Of a stretch of DNA of 28,327 nt, positions 17,601 to 24,408 are shown one piece after another. The translations under genes were made by a program, and so were the position numbers. This DNA comes from CBFDBF01 sp050295355 (lineage in GTDB: Bacteria; Pseudomonadota; Gammaproteobacteria; Chromatiales; Chromatiaceae): positions 1-28,327 of the forward strand of contig JBNKPL010000020.1 in assembly GCA_050295355.1 (NCBI GenBank), in the 5' to 3' direction. The notes beneath the pieces were generated by a model. The model searched no databases. It saw only the letters and a list, made by a program, of their open reading frames with translations, and was not told the DNA's origin. Position 1 is the stretch's first letter. The number at the start of each line of letters is the position of its first letter.

Positions 17601-19850
17601 ATGATTGAAGACCGGGAACTGAGCAAACTGTTCAAGGAGGAGAGTGATGAACATCTCGCCCGTCTTGACCAGGGTTTGCTGCGTCTGGAAAAAACGCCGC
17701 ACGATCCGGCGCTGCTGGAAGAGGTGTTCCGCGAGTCGCACAGCCTGAAAGGATCCGCGCGCATGCTGGGGCTGAGCCGAATCGAAACCGCGGCCCACAG
17801 TCTGGAAAGCATATTCAATGCGGCGCGCAAGGGTGAGACGGCCCTTACCCAGGAGGCGATTGAACACATGAATGTCGCCTTGGCGGATCTGAAGCGGCAT
17901 GTGCAGGAGGCGCTGTCGGGTGGGGATTCGGAATCGAGCACCTCCAGCACCAGCGACCTGCCTGAGCCAATTTCGACTGCAGGACCGGAAAGGCAGGATG
18001 CGGATGCCACTCCACATGCCGTAGTCAGCGCCCCGAATTCCAGTGAGCCTTTCCGCATCGGAACGGTACGCGTGGAGACGCGCAAACTGGACGACTTGCT
18101 GACCCAGGTGGGCGAACTCTCGGTAATCCAGGGCCGGGCGCAACATCGGCTGACGCTGATGGAGGAGTTATTGGACCGATGGGCGCTGCTGGAACGAAGC
18201 CGCAAGAAAGTGTATGCGGATTTCGGCAGGCGTAATACGGATTGGTATGCCCCAGGGTTTACTTCCAACAGTCTGCATTCAGCGACCGGCGGCCGGCAGT
18301 CTGAGCTTGAGACCTTCGGCAATCTGCTTAGTCAGGTGCGCAACAGCTTCTTCGAGGATAACGCGCGCATGGAGTCCACCGTTAACCTGCTGGAAGATCA
18401 GGTCCGTAGCGTCCGCCTGTTGCCGCTGTCCACGGTGTTTGCCCAGTTTCCGCGGATGGCGCGTGATCTGGCCAAGGAACAGGGCAAGGAAGTGGAGCTG
18501 GAGATGGAAGGCGGCGACATCTGCGTGGACAAGCGCATCCTCGAGGAGATGAAAGACCCGCTGATGCACCTGATCCGCAACGCCATTGATCACGGCATCG
18601 AATTGCCAGACGAGCGCGAACGGCTGGGCAAACCGCCCAGCGCCACGCTGCGGCTGCGGGCAGTGCGTAAAAACGCCAGCGTGCAACTACTGGTGCAGGA
18701 TGACGGTCGCGGTCTGGATGCGGAGGCGATCAGCCGTGAGGCGGAGAAGCGAGGCCTGTACGGTGAGTTGCGAGCCCCGCACTGCACCACCGACGATCAG
18801 CAACCGGAGGAAGCGGGGCAGGCCGCCATGGGCCAGGCGCAGTTGCAGCAGTTGATCTTCATGCCCAGCTTCAGTACCAGCCGCTTTGTCACCGAGTTGT
18901 CCGGACGTGGCGTGGGGTTGGATGTGGTGCGTATCAATGTGGAACGGATGAAGGGGGACATCCATCTGGAATCCGTACCCGGCCAGGGGTTGACCGTGCA
19001 GTTGCGTCTGCCGTTAAGCGTCGCCGCAACGCAACTCCTGCTGGCGCGGGCGGGCGATGGACTTTTCGGCATGCCAGTGGAGTTTGTTTATACCTCGCGG
19101 CGTGTCCGAGAAGGGGACTTGTTTGCCCTTGAGGGCCGCCGGGCCGTCATGCTGAATGAACAGGCGGTGATTGTCGCCCGCCTCTCCGATCTCCTTGAGC
19201 TGTCGGCCGCGGAGCAGCCGGAGTCCGGCGACCAGGCCTGCATCGTGATCCAGGTTGGCGAAGAACGCCTGGGTTTGCTGGTGGATGATCTGCTGGCGGA
19301 AGAGGAGGTGGTGCCCAAGCCGCTCGGTCCGCCGCTGCAACGAGTACGTAATGTCTCCGCCTTGGCCATGTTGGGCAGCGGTAAAATCTGCGCGGTGCTG
19401 AATCCCGCTGATCTGCTGCGCTCGGCGCACAAGACGAGTGCCGGTTTGATTGGTCATTTCGCAGCTAGCGCCCCACGTTCCAAACCCGTGGTCCTGCTGG
19501 CGGAAGATTCGGCGCTGATCCGCGCCATGGAGAAGCGGATTCTCGAAGATGGCGGCTACGAGGTGGCGGCGGTGGTGGATGGCGTGGATGCGCTCAACGC
19601 GCTCAGCAGCCAGCCATTTGACGCCGTGGTGTCGGACATCATGATGCCCAACATGGATGGCCTCACCCTTGCCGCCCGCATTCGGGAAGAGCCGCGCTAC
19701 AAGGAGTTGCCGCTGATCCTGGTGACATCGCTGGCCTCGGACGAAGACAAACGGCGCGGCCTTGAGGCCGGCGCCAACGCCTACATCCCCAAACCCACAT
19801 TCGACCAGCGTGTGCTACTGGATACCTTACGGAGACTGATCGCGCCATGA
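17601..19850 (+). CDS. cheA: CheA-type histidine kinase with C-terminal receiver (WspE-like)
   Basis: A 749-residue hybrid. The Hpt domain (1-120) has phospho-acceptor His47 in ESHSLKGSARMLG. A Ser/Pro-rich linker (about 115-145) stands where a P2 domain would be. P3 dimerisation helices follow (RKLDDLLTQVGELSVIQGR). The ATPase has N box RNAIDHGIE, DDGRGLD and SGRGVGLDVV. P5, the CheW-like regulatory domain, lies at about 470-610. The receiver (about 630-749) has Asp679 in VVSDIMMPNMDG and Lys in AYIPKP. With the MCP and CheW it should autophosphorylate and pass phosphate to its own receiver, CheB and possibly the downstream receivers. A GGGAG ribosome site precedes ATG 17601. Its stop overlaps the cheB start (ATGA). 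Confidence 0.96.
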   Translation: MIEDRELSKLFKEESDEHLARLDQGLLRLEKTPHDPALLEEVFRESHSLKGSARMLGLSRIETAAHSLESIFNAARKGETALTQEAIEHMNVALADLKRHVQEALSGGDSESSTSSTSDLPEPISTAGPERQDADATPHAVVSAPNSSEPFRIGTVRVETRKLDDLLTQVGELSVIQGRAQHRLTLMEELLDRWALLERSRKKVYADFGRRNTDWYAPGFTSNSLHSATGGRQSELETFGNLLSQVRNSFFEDNARMESTVNLLEDQVRSVRLLPLSTVFAQFPRMARDLAKEQGKEVELEMEGGDICVDKRILEEMKDPLMHLIRNAIDHGIELPDERERLGKPPSATLRLRAVRKNASVQLLVQDDGRGLDAEAISREAEKRGLYGELRAPHCTTDDQQPEEAGQAAMGQAQLQQLIFMPSFSTSRFVTELSGRGVGLDVVRINVERMKGDIHLESVPGQGLTVQLRLPLSVAATQLLLARAGDGLFGMPVEFVYTSRRVREGDLFALEGRRAVMLNEQAVIVARLSDLLELSAAEQPESGDQACIVIQVGEERLGLLVDDLLAEEEVVPKPLGPPLQRVRNVSALAMLGSGKICAVLNPADLLRSAHKTSAGLIGHFAASAPRSKPVVLLAEDSALIRAMEKRILEDGGYEVAAVVDGVDALNALSSQPFDAVVSDIMMPNMDGLTLAARIREEPRYKELPLILVTSLASDEDKRRGLEAGANAYIPKPTFDQRVLLDTLRRLIAP

Positions 19851-20920
19851 TTCGTGTGATGCTCGTCGATGATACCCCCATTGCGCTGCATGTCATTCAG
19901 CGCCTGCTGTCTGGTATATCGGGCATTCTGGTGGTGGGCACCGCCACCAACGGCCAGGAGGCGCTGGAACTGCTGCCCAAGCTGAATCCCGACGTGATCT
20001 GCACCGATCTGCACATGCCAGTAATGGATGGCCTGGAATTTACCCGTGTGGTGATGAGCAAGTATCCACGTCCGATCCTGGTGGTTAGCGTGTCGCTGGA
20101 GCCGGGTTCGCAGAATGTGTTTCGGATGCTGGAGGCGGGGGCGGTGGATGTCTTTCCCAAACCGCGCGATATTCTGCATGCGAATGAGGGTGAACTGGCC
20201 AGGGAACTGGCCAGCAAGATTCGCATCGTCGCCGGGGTGCATGTGTTCCGCCGCACCCCGGCCGCGGAGCACCCGCACGCGCCTTTGGCGCCGCCGCCAG
20301 TGACGCACCATGCCCCCGTGCATATCGTAATGATCGGCGCCTCCACAGGCGGACCGCAGGCCCTGCGCGAGATTATCTCTCATCTGCCCGCCAAGTTCCC
20401 AGTGCCGGTCGTATGCGTGCAGCATATTGGCAGTGACTTTCTCGCCGGGATGGTTGCCTGGCTGGATACGTTAAGCTCGCTGCCGGTACGCACGGCGGCC
20501 AAAGGCGAGTTGCCGCAAGCCGGCGTGGTCTATTTCGCCCCGGAAGATACGCATCTTGAATTCGGCGACGACGGCCGTTTTTTGTTTACCCGGACTCCCC
20601 CTTGTGACGGCCACCGGCCATCCGCCACCGTCGCCATGCGTGCGGCGGCGCACAGGTTCGGCGAACGGACCGTGGGCGTCCTGCTTACCGGCATGGGCCG
20701 TGACGGCGCCGAGGGTATGGCGGAAATCGCCGCCGCCGGCGGCGTCACCATCGCCCAGAACGAGGCAAGCAGCGTGGTGTACGGCATGCCCAAAGCGGCG
20801 GTTGAACTGGGGGCTGCACTGCATGAACTCTCCATCGAACAGATCGCTCCCGCGTTGACCGCATTGAGTGCGAACCACAACAAAGCGGGTGCAAGATCGC
20901 GCTGGAAGGAACCGTCATGA
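19847..20920 (+). CDS. cheB: CheB protein-glutamate methylesterase / response regulator
   Basis: A 357-residue two-domain protein. The N-terminal receiver (1-120) has Asp54 in VICTDLHMPVMDG and Lys in VFPKPR. The C-terminal methylesterase (about 160-345) keeps its catalytic triad motifs: Ser166 in GASTGGP, His in CVQHIG and Asp in TGMGRDGAEG. It removes methyl groups from MCP glutamates, opposing CheR, when phosphorylated by CheA. Presence of intact CheR and CheB shows the pathway keeps adaptation. The start overlaps the cheA stop by ATGA, and its own stop overlaps the next start in the same way. Confidence 0.97.
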   Translation: MIRVMLVDDTPIALHVIQRLLSGISGILVVGTATNGQEALELLPKLNPDVICTDLHMPVMDGLEFTRVVMSKYPRPILVVSVSLEPGSQNVFRMLEAGAVDVFPKPRDILHANEGELARELASKIRIVAGVHVFRRTPAAEHPHAPLAPPPVTHHAPVHIVMIGASTGGPQALREIISHLPAKFPVPVVCVQHIGSDFLAGMVAWLDTLSSLPVRTAAKGELPQAGVVYFAPEDTHLEFGDDGRFLFTRTPPCDGHRPSATVAMRAAAHRFGERTVGVLLTGMGRDGAEGMAEIAAAGGVTIAQNEASSVVYGMPKAAVELGAALHELSIEQIAPALTALSANHNKAGARSRWKEPS

Positions 20921-23649
20921 GCGAACGGGCACCAGCGTCCTCAATCCCGGCCGACATACTGGTCGTCGAAGACAGTCCCGTTGAGGCGGAGGTATTACGC
21001 CGCATCCTTGCCAAAGAAGGTTACCGGGTGATGGTGGCGCATGACGGCGAGGAAGGTCTGCGAGCGGCGCGTACACAACAGCCGGCGCTGATTTTAAGCG
21101 ACATCAATATGCCGTTGATGAGCGGCTACCAGTTGTGCAGCACAATCAAATATGACGATGCACTGTGGCATATCCCGGTAATGCTGCTCACCGTGTTGTC
21201 GGAACCGAAAGATATTATCGAGGCGATCAATTGTGGCGCCGATGCATACATTGTCAAACCCTTCTCCGAAGCCAATTTGCTGGGCCGAATCCGTTCCCTG
21301 CTGGAGGCGCCGACCGGCAGGCCCAGAGCGGAGGAGCGGCGGATGGAGATGGTGGGCTATGGCGGTCAACGCTTCAACATTACCGGCGGCGGACAGCAGA
21401 TACTCAATCTGCTGCTTTCGGTATACGAGAACACCCTTAATCAGAACCGGGAACTGGAGGAAACCCAGGCCCAGCTGAGCCTGCTGAATGAAAATCTCGA
21501 TCAGCAGGTGCGCGACCGTACCGCGGCCCTGCATCGCGCCAACCGGGCGTTGACGGTGCTGTCCGCTGGAAACCGCGCCATCCTTCGCGCCCACGACGAA
21601 CAATTCCTGCTAGACGATATGTGCCGCATGATTGTGGAGCAGGGCCGTTACGCCATGTCCTGGGTAGGCTACACAGCGGACGATGGAAGCAAATCTATTC
21701 GCCCGGTAGCCCAATTCGGCATTGAGGCGAGTCGATTGGATCCCCGCTGCCTCAGTTGGGACGGGGCGGTTTCGGGTGACGCCCCAATGGGGATGGCGGT
21801 TCGTAATAAAGAGCCGGCACTCTTTATTTTCTCTCCGGGCATAACGCCACTCTCCTGCATGGAAGAGACAGGCAGTTCAGAGGCAGTAGCGCTTCCACTG
21901 CTGAGCGGCAATGGCGTGTTTGGTGTTTTGGCGGTCTACTCCCTGGAAGGGGTCGGCTTTGACGAAGCGGAGGTCAAATTACTGGGAGAGGCGGCGGTCG
22001 ATATCGCCTTTGGCGTCGGCCGACTGCGCGACCAGGTCCAGCGGCGCGAAGCGGAGACGGCCAACCGCGTAAAGTCCGAGTTTTTGGCCAATATGTCCCA
22101 TGAATTGCGCACGCCCCTGAACGCCATCATCGGCTTTTCCGAGGTGATCAAAGATGGTCTTCTGGGCGAGTTGTCACCAGAGCAGCACGAATATATCTCC
22201 GACATCTACGACAGCGGCCGCCACCTGCTCTCGCTTATCAACGACATTCTCGACCTCTCCAAGGTGGAGGCCGGCCGGATGGAGCTGGCTCTGGAGGAGA
22301 CGACGGTCTCGTCGCTTTTGGAAAACAGCCTGTTGGTGGTCAAGGAGAAGGCGGCGGCCCATCATATCGCGCTTGTGCAGGAAGTGCCTGAACAACTGGA
22401 GCCGGTCTGTGTAGATCTGCGTAAAACCAAGCAAATCTGCTACAACCTGCTCTCCAACGCCCTCAAGTTCACACCCGACGGCGGCCGTGTCCTGCTGCGG
22501 GCGCGGCGGGCGAGCCGGGAGCAGGTCGAGCACTGGGCTAGCGGCCGACCGAACGCCATGCGGCTGCCGCTGCCGGCGAACGAGTATCTCAGCTTTCTGG
22601 AAATCAGTGTCGAGGACACGGGGATAGGCATTAAAGCGAAGGATGCCCCGCGCCTGTTCCAGCCCTTCAGCCAGTTGGACTCGTCGCTCTCCCGTCACTA
22701 CGAGGGCACCGGGCTCGGCCTGGTTATGGTGATGAGGCTGGCGCAACTGCATGGCGGTACGGTGGCGGTGAGCAGCGAGCCGGAAAAGGGCAGTTGCTTT
22801 ACGGTCTGGCTGCCGTGGCGTCACGAGGCGCCCCCGCAGGCTAAGGCGGAAGCCGCCGCCGCTAGAAACGGGGGCGCGGAGGCGGCCACCGAAGCACGGC
22901 TGGTGCTGGTGGTGGAGGACGATGATTCTGCAGCTGAAGTGCTGCGCCTGCAGTTGGCGACGGGCGCGCTGGAGGTGTTGCGTGTGGCCAGCGCCGAACA
23001 GGCGCTTGACCTGATGACCTCCCGCCAGCCCGCGCTCATTGTCCTGGATATCGTTCTTCCGGACATGGACGGCTGGGACCTTCTTTCACGCATCAAGGCG
23101 TCCGATTCACCCTGGTCGAACGTGCCGGTGATTATCTCCTCTATCGCCGCCGACATCCAAAAAGGTTTTTCTCTTGGCGCCGCGCACGTTCTGCAAAAGC
23201 CGGTGAGCCGCGAGGAGCTGGATAACATTCTGGCGGAACTGAATCTCGGTTTGCCGGGGGGGCAGGGCCGCAAGGTATTGATCGTGGACGATGACCCGAC
23301 GGCGATCAATGTTCTAGCCGCCTATTTGGCCGAAAGCGGCCATGTGGTATTGCGTGCCTGTGACGGTAAGGAGGGTATTGCGCTGGCGCAACGGGAGATC
23401 CCTGACCTGCTGGTACTGGACTTGATGATGCCGGAGGTATCCGGCTTCGATGTGGTGGAAGCGCTTAAGGCCAATCCGCAGACGGCGGCGATCCCCATCG
23501 TCGTGGTAACGGCCAAGGAGCTGACGGCTGCAGACCATGCACAGCTAAACGGCTGTGTCACCTCCATTCTGGAGAAGGCTTCTTTTGATTACGGTCGCTT
23601 TGCGGAAGAGGTACGGCGGGCGCTGATGCAGGAGGCGACAGTGTCATGA
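20917..23649 (+). CDS. Multi-receiver hybrid histidine kinase, REC-GAF-HisKA-HATPase-REC-REC
   Basis: A 910-residue cytosolic protein with no membrane segment. Receiver 1 (about 12-130) has Asp62 in LILSDINMPLMSG. A coiled coil (about 150-205, QNRELEETQAQLSLLNENLD) leads to a GAF domain (about 210-370, MSWVGYTADDGSK). HisKA has His395 in MSHELRTPLNAIIGFSE. The ATPase has N box YNLLSNALKFTP, DTGIGI and GTGLGL. Receiver 2 has Asp711 in LIVLDIVLPDMDG, and receiver 3 has Asp835 in LLVLDLMMPEVSG; in receiver 3 the usual Lys-Pro is Lys-Ala (ILEKAS). It may integrate CheA output through receiver 1 and a small-molecule signal through GAF, then phosphorylate the following single receivers. ATGA overlaps occur at both ends. 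Confidence 0.95.
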   Translation: MSERAPASSIPADILVVEDSPVEAEVLRRILAKEGYRVMVAHDGEEGLRAARTQQPALILSDINMPLMSGYQLCSTIKYDDALWHIPVMLLTVLSEPKDIIEAINCGADAYIVKPFSEANLLGRIRSLLEAPTGRPRAEERRMEMVGYGGQRFNITGGGQQILNLLLSVYENTLNQNRELEETQAQLSLLNENLDQQVRDRTAALHRANRALTVLSAGNRAILRAHDEQFLLDDMCRMIVEQGRYAMSWVGYTADDGSKSIRPVAQFGIEASRLDPRCLSWDGAVSGDAPMGMAVRNKEPALFIFSPGITPLSCMEETGSSEAVALPLLSGNGVFGVLAVYSLEGVGFDEAEVKLLGEAAVDIAFGVGRLRDQVQRREAETANRVKSEFLANMSHELRTPLNAIIGFSEVIKDGLLGELSPEQHEYISDIYDSGRHLLSLINDILDLSKVEAGRMELALEETTVSSLLENSLLVVKEKAAAHHIALVQEVPEQLEPVCVDLRKTKQICYNLLSNALKFTPDGGRVLLRARRASREQVEHWASGRPNAMRLPLPANEYLSFLEISVEDTGIGIKAKDAPRLFQPFSQLDSSLSRHYEGTGLGLVMVMRLAQLHGGTVAVSSEPEKGSCFTVWLPWRHEAPPQAKAEAAAARNGGAEAATEARLVLVVEDDDSAAEVLRLQLATGALEVLRVASAEQALDLMTSRQPALIVLDIVLPDMDGWDLLSRIKASDSPWSNVPVIISSIAADIQKGFSLGAAHVLQKPVSREELDNILAELNLGLPGGQGRKVLIVDDDPTAINVLAAYLAESGHVVLRACDGKEGIALAQREIPDLLVLDLMMPEVSGFDVVEALKANPQTAAIPIVVVTAKELTAADHAQLNGCVTSILEKASFDYGRFAEEVRRALMQEATVS

Positions 23650-24026
23650 CGGCTAAGGTTCTGGTGGTGGAAGACAATCCCGCCAACATGAAGTTGGCCG
23701 CCCTGCTGCTGCGGCACTCTGGTTATCAGGTGCTGCAGGCGGACAATGCCGACGCGGCGATCGCGTGCGCACACCAAAATCAGCCGGACATGATTCTGAT
23801 GGATGTGCAGTTGCCGGGCATGGATGGACTCGAAGCGACGCGTCTGCTCAAAGCGGACGCGGCAACGCGTGACCTCACGGTGATTGCCCTCACGGCCTTT
23901 GCCATGAAGGGTGACGAGGAGCGTATTTTGGCCGCCGGCTGCGATGGCTATATTGCCAAGCCGATCGAATACAAGGCCTTTCTTGCCGAGGTGTCTCGGC
24001 TACTGGCGGAGAGGAATAAGCGATGA
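23646..24026 (+). CDS. Single-domain response regulator (DivK/CheY-like)
   Basis: A 126-residue receiver with nothing attached. The acidic pocket is VVEDN, phospho-acceptor Asp53 is in MILMDVQLPGMDG, the switch Thr is in IALTAFAMKGDEE, and Lys is in YIAKPI. The pattern MDVQLPGMDGLEATR with TAFAMKGDEE is typical of DivK-like regulators and of receivers used as phosphate shuttles. All key residues are present. The start overlaps the hybrid kinase stop, and the stop overlaps the next receiver start (ATGA both), so the three are made together. Likely target of the preceding kinase, acting by protein contact or as a phosphate sink. Confidence 0.95.
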   Translation: MTAKVLVVEDNPANMKLAALLLRHSGYQVLQADNADAAIACAHQNQPDMILMDVQLPGMDGLEATRLLKADAATRDLTVIALTAFAMKGDEERILAAGCDGYIAKPIEYKAFLAEVSRLLAERNKR

Positions 24027-24406
24027 CAACAAAAAAACGCAGAAAGGTTCTGGTTGCCGATGACGACGGCCGCTGCCGCAAATTGATGACAACTCTGCTG
24101 CACGCCGATGGATACGAAGTGCTTTGCACTGAATCGGGTGCAGAGGTGCTTGCGGCCATAGCCGACGACGTGCCAGATATTCTCCTGCTCGATTTGATGA
24201 TGCCCGGCATGGATGGATTCGAGGTGGTGCGGCAACTCAAGGCCGATCCGGCCAGCGAACGCATCAAGATTGTCATGGTGACGGCCCTGGATGATGACGC
24301 TTCGCGGGCGCGTCTGGCGTCTGCCGGCGTCCGGCATGTGCTTACCAAACCGGTGGATCGCTGGAAGCTCAAGGCCTGTCTCGAAGAACTGATCACTGGA
24401 GATTGA
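24023..24406 (+). CDS. Single-domain response regulator
   Basis: A 127-residue receiver after a basic N-terminus (MTTKKRRK). The acidic pocket is VADDD, phospho-acceptor Asp57 is in ILLLDLMMPGMDGFEV, the switch Thr is in VMVTALDD, and Lys is in VLTKPV. It has no output domain. Sequence is clearly different from the receiver before it, so this is not a recent duplication. It could pass phosphate or bind the c-di-GMP protein encoded next, whose start lies 3 bases after this stop. Confidence 0.94.
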   Translation: MTTKKRRKVLVADDDGRCRKLMTTLLHADGYEVLCTESGAEVLAAIADDVPDILLLDLMMPGMDGFEVVRQLKADPASERIKIVMVTALDDDASRARLASAGVRHVLTKPVDRWKLKACLEELITGD

Positions 24407-24408
24407 CC

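Noticed and set aside
16910..18322. 470-codon open frame on the minus strand across the MCP and CheA genes
   Set aside because: Lies antisense to two clear families, spans their junction, and its translation is Ser/Arg-rich without any domain; it is a G+C codon-bias shadow.
24403..24408. TTG start for the GAF-GGDEF-EAL-REC gene
   Set aside because: ATG at 24409 has better spacing from GGAG (7 bases) and is the stronger start codon.
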